From NCBI GenBank assembly GCA_013153955.1, contig JAADDM010000234.1, positions 1-5,795 of the forward strand: a DNA stretch of 5,795 nucleotides, written 5' to 3'. Source of the DNA: Gammaproteobacteria bacterium. Lineage in GTDB: Bacteria; Pseudomonadota; Gammaproteobacteria; Thiomicrospirales; Thiomicrospiraceae. Made by a program: the position numbers and the translations under genes. The notes beneath the pieces are model-generated. The model was not told the origin of the DNA, searched no databases, and saw only the letters and a program-made list of their open reading frames with translations. Shown here in pieces: positions 1 through 5,428 of the stretch; within the stretch, counting starts at the first letter, position 1; every line of letters starts with the position of its first letter.

Positions 1-631
1 CACGTGTTCCTAGCTCGGCACCCGGGCGACGAACAGACACGTTTGAATCGACACGGAATGAGCCTTCTTGCATGTTACCGTCACAAATCCCCAAATACAT
101 CACCAATTCATGCATCTTCTTTGCATAAGCAACGGCCTCTTTAGCAGAGGACATATCAGGATCAGAGACAATTTCTAGCAGCGCAGTACCCGAACGGTTT
201 AAATCAATTCCTGTTTGACCCGGTACAATCCCATGAACCGACTTACCCGCATCCTCTTCCAAGTGTGCACGAGTGACCCCAATGACTTTTTTAGAGCCAT
301 CTTCTAAGGTAATCTCAAGCTTCCCCTGTCCCACAATGGGAAAGTCCATCTGTGTGGTCTGATAGCCCTTTGGCGAATCTGGATAAAAATAGTTTTTACG
401 ATCAAACACGGATCGCATCCCTAGCTCAGACTCTAACGCCAAGCCCAGCATAATCGACTTGCCTAACACCGCTTGGTTTAAAACCGGTAGCATACCTGGC
501 ATACCCGCATCAATCGGGCAGGCCTGGCTATTAGGGGCCGCGCCATATTCGGTAGAAGCCCCTGAAAAAATTTTAGATTTGGTGGTTAACTGAGCATGAA
601 TCTCTAAACCAATGACTACTTCCCAACTCAT
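1..631 (-). CDS. gatB: Aspartyl/glutamyl-tRNA amidotransferase subunit B, N-terminal part (cut by window edge)
   Basis: GatB is the kinase/tRNA-binding subunit of GatCAB: it activates the side-chain carboxylate of misacylated Asp-tRNA(Asn) or Glu-tRNA(Gln) by phosphorylation, then receives ammonia from GatA. I translated the minus strand by hand from the ATG at 631; about 210 codons are present and the C-terminal helical and YqeY-like domains lie outside the window. Family motifs seen: VIGLEIHAQL (6-15, with E10 and H12 of the metal/ATP site), FDRKNYFYPD (76-85), KGYQTTQ (88-94), HLEEDAGKSVHG (123-134), DLNRSGTALLEIVSDPD (143-159) and GDGNMQEGSFR near the edge. The start is well set: GGGAG lies 8 nt upstream of the ATG, and gatA stops 14 bp before it, so the two are co-transcribed. 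The segment at 36-46 reads QACPIDAGMPG, so the CxxC found in some GatB proteins is not present. Identity is certain; the amidation substrate (Asn, Gln or both) cannot be read from this piece. Confidence 0.97.
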   Translation of the reverse strand, partial: MSWEVVIGLEIHAQLTTKSKIFSGASTEYGAAPNSQACPIDAGMPGMLPVLNQAVLGKSIMLGLALESELGMRSVFDRKNYFYPDSPKGYQTTQMDFPIVGQGKLEITLEDGSKKVIGVTRAHLEEDAGKSVHGIVPGQTGIDLNRSGTALLEIVSDPDMSSAKEAVAYAKKMHELVMYLGICDGNMQEGSFRVDSNVSVRRPGAELGTR

Positions 632-645
632 ATTAGAAACTCCCA

Positions 646-2100
646 CTATTTATATTGTGCTGGCACGTGCGTGTGCCAATCAGTGACTTGTTGAAACTGA
701 TGCCCGATGTTTAGCAGCTTTGGCTCACTAAAATAAGGTCCAACAATATGTAATCCAACAGGGCGTTCATTTGCAAAACCAGCAGGAACTGACAGGCCTG
801 GTAGGCCGGCTAAGTTCACTGGAATGGTATATAAATCGGCTAGATACATGCTGATTGGATCATCAGATTTCTCACCAATATTAAATGCTGAAGTTGGGGC
901 AACAGGCCCCATAATGACATCACACTGCTCAAAGGCTTTTGTAAAATCATCACGCACTTTACGACGTAGCTTTTGCGCTTTAAGGTAGTAAGCGTCGTAG
1001 TAGCCAGCAGATAGCGCATAAGCCCCTACCATGATGCGACGTTTAACTTCCTCACCAAAGCCTTCTGAGCGAGAACGCTTATAAAGGTCTTCTAAATTCT
1101 TGGGTTGATCACAGCGATAGCCAAATCTTACCCCATCAAAACGGGATAGGTTGGTCGATGCTTCTGCTGGTGCAAGTACATAATAAGCGGGCACGGCCAA
1201 ATCTTTATTAGGCAGCTCAATCTCGACCACTTCAGCACCCAGTTTCTCAATCTCTGCGATGGCAGATTTAACAACCTTCGCCACCTCAGCATCTAGACCC
1301 TCGCCAAAATAGGCAGAAGGAACACCGACTTTAAGCCCCTTTAAAGAGTCGCCTAATGTCGCACTATAATCTGGTTTTTCACGCTCTAAGCTGGTTGAAT
1401 CGCGCTCATCAAACCCGGCCATCGCATTCAACATCCAGGCAGAATCTTCTGCCGAACGGGTCATCGGTCCTGCTTGATCAAAACTAGACGCGTAGGCGAT
1501 GATACCGAAACGAGAGACCGAACCATAGGTAGGTTTAATCCCCGTAATACCACAGAAAGCAGCCGGCTGACGAATCGAACCCCCTGTATCTGTTCCCGTG
1601 GCCATTGGCGCAAGCCCTGCAGCAACCGCTGCAGCAGCCCCCCCAGACGATCCACCCGGAACCGCTTTATGATCCCAAGGGTTTTTAGTTGGGCCGTAAT
1701 AACTGCTCTCCGAAGACGAACCCATTGCAAACTCATCCATGTTGGTTTTACCTAAAATAGGCATCCCTACTTTTTTAAGCTGAGTCACAACATGCGCATC
1801 ATAAGGGGCGATAAAATTATCTAACATCTTTGAACTACAGGTCGTTTTTACGCCATCTGTACAAAAAATATCTTTATGGGCAACGGGAATACCGGTGAGT
1901 AATTCAGCCTCGCCTGCTGCCAGTCGCTTATCCGCTTCTTCAGCCATCGAGATAGCCAGTTCAGGCGTAATGGTGACAAACGCATTGAGCGCGCCATCAT
2001 ATTGATCAATACGATCAAGGTAGTGTTGCGTCAGTTGCACACTGGTGATTTCACCCGCGTGCAGCTTCTCGCTCATTTGTTTAATGGTTAAATTGTGCAT
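646..2100 (-). CDS. gatA: Aspartyl/glutamyl-tRNA amidotransferase subunit A (glutamine amidase)
   Basis: GatA hydrolyses glutamine and channels the ammonia to GatB. The product is 484 aa, normal for the family, and is an amidase-signature enzyme with the complete Ser-cisSer-Lys triad: K76 in AHKDIFCT, S151 in the GGSSGGAAAA motif (149-158) and S175 in GTDTGGSIRQPA. The spacing K-75-S-24-S equals that of the S. aureus enzyme (K79, S154, S178). Other family stretches are GKTNMDEFAMGSS (117-129), PVAPTSAF (399-406) and NLAGLPGLSVPAG (429-441). I chose the ATG at 2100 because MHNLTIKQMSEKL is the usual GatA N-terminus; a TTG at 2121 would add seven residues and overlap gatC. A weak GGA lies about 9 nt upstream of the ATG. 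The stop is TAG, 13 bp separate it from gatC and 14 bp from gatB, so it is the middle gene of the operon. A run of seven G encodes part of the amidase signature. Confidence 0.97.
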   Translation of the reverse strand: MHNLTIKQMSEKLHAGEITSVQLTQHYLDRIDQYDGALNAFVTITPELAISMAEEADKRLAAGEAELLTGIPVAHKDIFCTDGVKTTCSSKMLDNFIAPYDAHVVTQLKKVGMPILGKTNMDEFAMGSSSESSYYGPTKNPWDHKAVPGGSSGGAAAAVAAGLAPMATGTDTGGSIRQPAAFCGITGIKPTYGSVSRFGIIAYASSFDQAGPMTRSAEDSAWMLNAMAGFDERDSTSLEREKPDYSATLGDSLKGLKVGVPSAYFGEGLDAEVAKVVKSAIAEIEKLGAEVVEIELPNKDLAVPAYYVLAPAEASTNLSRFDGVRFGYRCDQPKNLEDLYKRSRSEGFGEEVKRRIMVGAYALSAGYYDAYYLKAQKLRRKVRDDFTKAFEQCDVIMGPVAPTSAFNIGEKSDDPISMYLADLYTIPVNLAGLPGLSVPAGFANERPVGLHIVGPYFSEPKLLNIGHQFQQVTDWHTHVPAQYK

Positions 2101-2113
2101 AATCTGATTCCAA

Positions 2114-2401
2114 TCACTCAATAACTTGTGGGACTAAATAGTGGGCTTGCTCAGCAGCAGGCGCAATCGCCTGTAATTTCTCATGCTGATCCGTTTCTGT
2201 CACCACATCGGCTCTAAATCTTTGTACCGCGTCTAACGGATGCGCCATCGGGTCAACCCCTTCAGTATCGGCGGCTTCCATCTGCGTAAACAGATCTAAA
2301 ATATTGGTTAGCTTTGCTGCAACACCATCCACATCACCTTCTAACACTTCAATTTGTGCAAGACGTGAGATATATTCGACTTCAGTTTTCCCTAAAGGCA
2401 C
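2114..2401 (-). CDS. gatC: Aspartyl/glutamyl-tRNA amidotransferase subunit C
   Basis: GatC is the small belt-like subunit that wraps around the GatA-GatB interface and stabilises the heterotrimer; it has no catalytic residues. The product is 95 aa, the normal family length. It shows the expected pattern: an N-terminal helix (VEYISRLAQIEV, 8-19), a second helix (AAKLTNILDLFTQMEAADTEGV), the conserved MAHPLDAVQRFRADVV segment at about 52-67 and the terminal AHYLVPQVIE. The start is GTG at 2401: AGGAG lies 6-7 nt upstream, and no in-frame ATG exists near it. The ATG one base-pair step upstream (2403-2401, sharing bases with the GTG as ATGTG) is out of frame and hits a stop after two codons. It is the first gene of gatCAB, ends in TGA and is separated from the gatA ATG by 13 bp. 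Confidence 0.95.
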   Translation of the reverse strand: MPLGKTEVEYISRLAQIEVLEGDVDGVAAKLTNILDLFTQMEAADTEGVDPMAHPLDAVQRFRADVVTETDQHEKLQAIAPAAEQAHYLVPQVIE

Positions 2402-2403
2402 AT

Positions 2404-2414
2404 TTTTCTCCTAG
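2404..2414 (-). promoter_or_regulatory. Ribosome binding site deciding the gatC GTG start
   Basis: Read on the minus strand, TAGGAG is followed by AAAAAT and then GTG. This is the strongest Shine-Dalgarno match in the gatCAB operon, and its 6-nt spacing selects the GTG at 2401 as the gatC start. Confidence 0.7.
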
Positions 2415-2447
2415 AATCGGACTTGTGAACCCCCCTTAATAAGCCCC

Positions 2448-2475
2448 GCCTAGCTACAGACATTGTCCGCTAGGC
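2448..2475. repeat. Perfect 7-bp inverted repeat in the gatC leader
   Basis: GCCTAGC (2448-2454) and GCTAGGC (2469-2475) are exact reverse complements around a 14-nt spacer. The spacer itself contains GAC-ATT-GTC. The arm is GC-rich enough to fold in RNA or DNA. No T-run follows on either strand, so it is not an intrinsic terminator. It lies 47 bp upstream of the gatC start, so it would be in the 5' leader if transcription begins beyond 2475, or could be a protein-binding palindrome. The repeat is directly visible; any function is unknown. Confidence 0.5.
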
Positions 2476-2552
2476 CAGCCCCTTAAATGAGGTAATTTAT
2501 TTAACCGCATAAAATACCATATTTTCAGTGAAGACATTAAGCTATTGTTGAC

Positions 2553-2592
2553 TTTGGAAGCGCTCTAAACGAGCAATACTCCATCTTCCAAA
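2553..2592. repeat. Perfect 8-bp inverted repeat with nested hairpin upstream of mreB
   Basis: TTTGGAAG (2553-2560) and CTTCCAAA (2585-2592) are exact reverse complements. Between them a second small hairpin is possible: GCTC (2562-2565), loop TAAAC, GAGC (2571-2574). The element begins at the end of a TTGACT hexamer. It has no T-run on the plus strand and sits about 190 bp from mreB. It may be an operator, a leader structure, or chance. Confidence 0.45.
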
Positions 2593-2707
2593 ACGCAAAC
2601 ATGCTCTATTAAGGCATTCTAAATTCCCACAGCATGCCTCCCCTTTCCAATAATCAATCAAACAGGTCTTTTTCTTTTGAATTTACGCATAATCTAGCAG
2701 CTTGCCC

Positions 2708-2736
2708 TTCTCCCCCTTGAACTTTTAAGTTAAAAT
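2708..2736 (+). promoter_or_regulatory. Candidate mreB promoter (weak)
   Basis: TAAAAT (2731-2736) matches the sigma70 -10 consensus at five of six positions. Seventeen bases upstream, TTCTCC (2708-2713) is a poor -35 (three of six). An alternative pairing is TTGAAC (2717-2722) with GATTAT (2742-2747), but its 19-bp spacer is long. Either would give a short leader ahead of the mreB ribosome site at 2764-2769. Known mreB promoters elsewhere are often regulated; no recognisable operator is seen here. Confidence 0.3.
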
Positions 2737-2763
2737 GCAAAGATTATTTCCAGTCACACTTAT

Positions 2764-2769
2764 TAAGGA
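2764..2769 (+). promoter_or_regulatory. Ribosome binding site deciding the mreB start
   Basis: TAAGGA lies 10 nt upstream of the ATG at 2780. It supports this start over an in-frame ATG at 2735 that would add 15 residues and overlaps the candidate -10 element. Confidence 0.7.
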
Positions 2770-2779
2770 CGGCTACTCA

Positions 2780-3826
2780 ATGTTTCGCAAAATTATGGGA
2801 CTTTTCTCAAACGACCTTTCGATTGATCTTGGTACGGCTAACACGTTAATTTATGTCCGCGGTAAGGGCATGGTCCTAAACGAACCGTCAGTTGTCTCAA
2901 TTAGAAACAGTCGTAGAGGAGGCAACAGCCGCTCAATCGTAGCCGTCGGTGAAAACGCCAAATTAATGCTCGGAAAAGAGAACCAAGACATTCAAACTGT
3001 TCGCCCTCTTAAAGATGGCGTCATCGCTGACTTTGAAGTCACAGAAAAGATGCTTCAAGCCTTTATTCGTAAAGTGCATGAAGCCAAATTCTTTCAGCCT
3101 AGCCCTCGTGTATTGGTTTGCGTGCCATGTGGCTCTACACAGGTAGAGCGTCGTGCGATTCGTGAATCCGCTGCGGGTGCTGGCGCACGTGAAGTCTACC
3201 TAATTGAAGAGCCTATGGCGGCGGCCATTGGGGCAGGCATGCCGGTGAGTGAACCAACTGGTTCGATGGTCGTCGATATTGGGGGGGGAACAACAGAAGT
3301 TGCAACCCTATCTCTTAACGGCATTGTTTGGTCTGACTCGGTAAAAGTCGGCGGAGATCGTTTTGATGACGCCATTATTAAATATGTACGTCGCAACTAC
3401 GGCATGATTATTGGTGAAACGACTGCTGAAAAGATTAAGAAAACCATCGGCACGGCTTATCACGAAGTCACACCTGACACGATGGAAGTACACGGCAGTA
3501 ATATCGCAGAAGCTGTTCCTCGTCGCTTTACACTAAACAGTAACGAAGTACTGGAAGCCCTACACGAGCCACTTTCATCTATTGTCAGCGCCGTTAGAAC
3601 CGCGCTTGAAAATACGCCACCTGAACTAGGGGCTGATATTGCTGAACATGGTATTGTCTTAACCGGTGGTGGAGCACTGCTTCGTAACTTAAGTACATTG
3701 CTCTCTGAAGAGACTGGGATTCCAGTCATTATTGCGGATGATCCATTAACGTGTGTCGCACGTGGTGGCGGACGCGCACTTGAGTTAATGGATGAAAAAG
3801 GCGTTGATGTCTTTTCATTTGACTAA
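2780..3826 (+). CDS. mreB: Rod shape-determining actin homologue MreB
   Basis: MreB is a bacterial actin that forms membrane-bound antiparallel filaments and orients the elongasome for lateral wall synthesis. The product is 348 aa, against 347 in E. coli, with near-continuous alignment. Nucleotide-site motifs are all present: phosphate-1 DLGTANTLIYV (16-26), connect-1-type ATP-site segment LIEEPMAAAIGAG (141-153), phosphate-2 DIGGGTTEVA (166-175) and adenosine motif VLTGGGALLRN (293-303). The N-terminus MFRKIMGLFS is the usual amphipathic membrane-binding stretch. I start at 2780, not at the in-frame ATG at 2735, because 2780 reproduces the conserved N-terminus and has TAAGGA 10 nt upstream. 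It is the first gene of the mre cluster and is followed by a terminator at 3899-3946, so much of its transcript is probably monocistronic. A run of eight G at 3281-3288 encodes the glycines of phosphate-2. Confidence 0.98.
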   Translation: MFRKIMGLFSNDLSIDLGTANTLIYVRGKGMVLNEPSVVSIRNSRRGGNSRSIVAVGENAKLMLGKENQDIQTVRPLKDGVIADFEVTEKMLQAFIRKVHEAKFFQPSPRVLVCVPCGSTQVERRAIRESAAGAGAREVYLIEEPMAAAIGAGMPVSEPTGSMVVDIGGGTTEVATLSLNGIVWSDSVKVGGDRFDDAIIKYVRRNYGMIIGETTAEKIKKTIGTAYHEVTPDTMEVHGSNIAEAVPRRFTLNSNEVLEALHEPLSSIVSAVRTALENTPPELGADIAEHGIVLTGGGALLRNLSTLLSEETGIPVIIADDPLTCVARGGGRALELMDEKGVDVFSFD

Positions 3827-3838
3827 GCCTCTCTAAAA

Positions 3839-3892
3839 AAACAGATTGAGACAGCGACGACCGCTGATACGCTTTAGTCGATCAATCTGTTT
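3839..3892. repeat. Perfect 11-bp inverted repeat enclosing a nested hairpin, just after mreB
   Basis: AAACAGATTGA (3839-3849) and TCAATCTGTTT (3882-3892) are exact reverse complements separated by 32 nt. Inside, CAGCG (3852-3856), loop ACGAC, CGCTG (3862-3866) forms a second 5-bp stem. On the minus strand the outer arm runs into seven T (3841-3835), which looks like a terminator for leftward transcription, although the large loop is atypical. On the plus strand it would form a 3'-UTR stem between the mreB stop and the true terminator, and could protect the mreB mRNA end. The structure is visible; the role is inferred. Confidence 0.6.
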
Positions 3893-3898
3893 GACCCT

Positions 3899-3946
3899 AA
3901 GCCGCCCTCCCACACCTAAAATGGGGAAAGCGGCTTTTCTCTTTTT
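3899..3946 (+). terminator. Rho-independent terminator between mreB and mreC
   Basis: AAGCCGC (3899-3905) pairs with GCGGCTT (3930-3936). The stem can extend inward with CCCA (3909-3912) against TGGG (3922-3925). It is followed directly by a T-rich tail, TTTTCTCTTTTT counting from the stem end, to 3946. This is a textbook intrinsic terminator for the mreB transcript. In E. coli mreB is likewise reported to be transcribed mainly without mreCD, so MreB is in excess; here the terminator would allow only partial read-through into mreC. Confidence 0.82.
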
Positions 3947-3959
3947 AAGCACAATCTAA

Positions 3960-4055
3960 AAGATTCACCCCCTCATTTATAACGGTTCACCGAGCCAAAC
4001 AAAGCCATGGAGCACTCACATTAGCCTGCAACCCACCACCCCACAGCAAGAAGGC
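3960..4055 (+). other. In-frame open extension upstream of the mreC ATG
   Basis: The mreC frame is open from 3960, after a TAA at 3957-3959, to the ATG at 4056. It has no ATG, GTG or TTG. Translated, its first half reads HPLIYNGSPS, similar to the KPIFSRGPS tail that precedes the membrane helix in E. coli MreC. An ATT at 4020 has GGAG 7 nt upstream and would add 12 residues; ATT at 3963 or 3975 would include the GSPS segment but has no clear ribosome site. It may be a translated N-tail with a rare start codon, or a decayed 5' end. Confidence 0.4.
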
Positions 4056-4907
4056 ATGCAATTCATTATCGCATTCACGCTCTCTATCTCGCTGATGGCA
4101 GCAGACTATTACGGCCACCTAACAGGGAGCATTCGCTCAGCCCTCTTAACTTCTATCAGCCCTTTAGAACATGTCGCAACGTTTCCTCAGCACATTTATG
4201 AGTGGGCCACCACCGACTTCACAAACATCAATGCGTTAAAAATTGAAAACATGCAGTTAAAAACTAAAATCCTCCTACTCAAGGCCAAGCAACAGCAGTT
4301 TGCCAATCTTGAACTAGAAGTTGAACGGCTGGAATCATTACTGGGTACGACGGGTAAAATGACCCGCCAATCGGTGCAAATTGCCACCATTACTTACTAT
4401 AGCAACAACCCGCTAACGCAGTTTGTTACCCTAGACAAAGGCGTACTGCAACACGCTTCAGAACAGCAAACCGTGATTGATTCAAAAGGTATTATGGGAC
4501 AGATTGTACAAACAGCAGCAGCCTCTTCCCGCGTCTTACTCATTACTGACCCCGACCACCAAATTCCTGTACGCATTCAGAGAACAGGCCAAAGAGGCAT
4601 TCTTGTCGGTACTGGACATGATACAACCCAGCTCAACTTTATCCCTAAAAACAGCATGACCAAAGTTGGCGACCTCCTTGAAAGCTCGGGATTAGGCGGT
4701 GTATTTCCTGCGGGTTATCCTGTTGCAATCATTACTCAAATTGAGATGCCTGAAGGCAACCCCTACTTAGAAATTACCGCGCAACCGATTGCCGAGCTTC
4801 ACCAAGCCAGCAAAGTGTTGATTTTAACCCGTCATAACGACAAAACAGAGACGGAGAAAATGCCGGCCACTGGCACTGATCAAGAGGCTTTGACAAATGG
4901 GCAGTAA
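4056..4907 (+). CDS. mreC: Rod shape-determining protein MreC (start uncertain)
   Basis: MreC is a bitopic inner-membrane protein whose periplasmic part binds and activates PBP2 in the elongasome. From the ATG at 4056 the product is 283 aa. Visible parts: one membrane helix at 3-17 (FIIAFTLSISLMAAD, aligning with the E. coli helix that also ends in AD), a coiled coil at about 58-97 (leucine-rich, ending VERLESLLG), then the beta domain at about 105-260 with TLDKGV (125-130), GIMGQIV (145-151), SRVLLITDPDHQIPV (158-172) and SSGLGGVFPAGYPVAII (210-226). The C-terminal tail is short and polar, lacking the Pro-rich extension of E. coli MreC. The start is odd: the helix begins at residue 3 with no charged cytoplasmic tail, and AAGAAGG lies only 1 nt from the ATG. 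The real protein may begin upstream, between 3960 and 4020. It overlaps mreD by 11 bp, indicating coupled translation. Confidence 0.93.
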   Translation: MQFIIAFTLSISLMAADYYGHLTGSIRSALLTSISPLEHVATFPQHIYEWATTDFTNINALKIENMQLKTKILLLKAKQQQFANLELEVERLESLLGTTGKMTRQSVQIATITYYSNNPLTQFVTLDKGVLQHASEQQTVIDSKGIMGQIVQTAAASSRVLLITDPDHQIPVRIQRTGQRGILVGTGHDTTQLNFIPKNSMTKVGDLLESSGLGGVFPAGYPVAIITQIEMPEGNPYLEITAQPIAELHQASKVLILTRHNDKTETEKMPATGTDQEALTNGQ

Positions 4908-5400
4908 ACAGCTAAACCTCCCTTTACCACAAGCACGACTGGCTATTTTGCTCTCCTACTTTTTCTGCCTCGTACTCGACACGCTCGCCCTTTTAGGCGA
5001 TGCAAGTATTCTTACCCCCCCCCTAACGCTCTTTGCACTACTCTATTGGACGGCCAACTTTTTAGACCGAACACACCTATTTACGGCGTTTATATTAGGG
5101 TTATTAGCGGATACTCTTTACCAAACCACCTTGGGCGCACACGCGCTTATCTTTGTGCTGATTACCTTTTTAATGGTCAGACATCGACTGCGCTTTAAGT
5201 CCTACCCTGTTTGGCAGCAAGCTTTCTTTGCAGGCCTATACATGATGATTTATCAAACCCTCAACTTTCTGTTTTTCTCGCCAGTATTGGACAATGGGAA
5301 CTTTGTGCCTTACTGGACCATGCCCGCTGCCAGCATACTACTTTGGCCTGTTTTAGCCTTTGTACTCAAAAGGCTTACCACGATGATCGCATATCGTTAA
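4897..5400 (+). CDS. mreD: Rod shape-determining protein MreD
   Basis: MreD is a polytopic inner-membrane partner of MreC and PBP2 in the elongasome. The product is 167 aa (E. coli 162). Hydrophobic segments by eye are at about 14-33, 40-56, 61-75, 82-95, 108-128 and 139-158, giving about six helices. Family signatures seen: PPLTLFALLYW (41-51), FILGLLADTLYQTTLGAHAL (65-84), corresponding to E. coli VMGAILDLISGSTLG, and the WQQA motif (106-109). The start ATG at 4897 has AAGAGG 9 nt upstream and lies inside the mreC 3' end (overlap 4897-4907), so translation is probably coupled. A run of nine C at 5015-5023 encodes Thr-Pro-Pro-Leu at 40-43, between the first and second helices. Stop is TAA. 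Identity rests on these motifs plus position. Confidence 0.93.
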   Translation: MGSKQLNLPLPQARLAILLSYFFCLVLDTLALLGDASILTPPLTLFALLYWTANFLDRTHLFTAFILGLLADTLYQTTLGAHALIFVLITFLMVRHRLRFKSYPVWQQAFFAGLYMMIYQTLNFLFFSPVLDNGNFVPYWTMPAASILLWPVLAFVLKRLTTMIAYR

Positions 5401-5428
5401 AAACCTTCATGGCTAGGAAATAGATCAG

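Larger units (their letters stand above)
2402..2779. other. Divergent gatC / mreB intergenic region
   Basis: This 378-bp stretch between the oppositely directed gatC and mreB start codons contains no convincing gene or RNA gene. It must hold the promoters of both operons unless distant ones are used. It is AT-rich around 2490-2545 and has two perfect inverted repeats (listed separately). On the plus strand a TTGACT sits at 2548-2553 with no good -10 at 16-18 bp. A CATAAT at 2688-2693 lacks a -35. The best plus-strand candidate is TAAAAT just upstream of mreB. On the minus strand I find only weak -10-like AT-rich sequence (around 2496-2520) and cannot fix a gatC promoter. Confidence 0.8.
3827..4055. 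other. mreB-mreC intergenic region
   Basis: The 229-bp gap is unusually long for a mre cluster. It contains a compound inverted repeat (3839-3892), an intrinsic terminator (3899-3946), a possible -10 element TATAAC (3978-3983) with only a weak -35 (TCTAAA, 3955-3960, 17-bp spacer), and a reading frame open to mreC from 3960. The only upstream ATG (4007) starts a five-codon frame, MEHSH, ending at 4024. Confidence 0.75.

Noticed and set aside
1461..1755. Overlapping 91-aa and 93-aa open frames within gatA
   Set aside because: They lie across the conserved amidase core in other frames, with low-complexity Arg-rich products, so they are shadows.
2402..2435. tRNA T-arm-like string GGTTCACAAGTCC on the minus strand upstream of gatC
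   Set aside because: No cloverleaf can be built: there is no matching T stem, anticodon arm or acceptor stem around it.
2548..2580. TTGACT with AATACT as a sigma70 promoter
   Set aside because: The spacing is 20-21 bp, too long for a normal promoter, and it would lie inside the inverted repeat.
2735..2779. ATG at 2735 giving a 15-residue N-terminal extension of MreB
   Set aside because: The extension matches nothing in the family, the conserved N-terminus begins at 2780 with TAAGGA upstream, and the 2735 ATG overlaps the best -10 candidate.
3196..3729. Three minus-strand open frames inside mreB
   Set aside because: They are antisense to highly conserved MreB coding sequence and show no family features or ribosome sites.
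4196..4659. Minus-strand 64-aa and plus-strand 60-aa frames inside mreC
   Set aside because: They are out of frame with a clear MreC and have no recognisable content.
5211..5423. 70-aa plus-strand frame at the mreD end, ending in MARK and a stop
   Set aside because: It is the second frame of mreD running past its stop; MreD is the conserved product, and the terminal ATG at 5409 gives only four residues.
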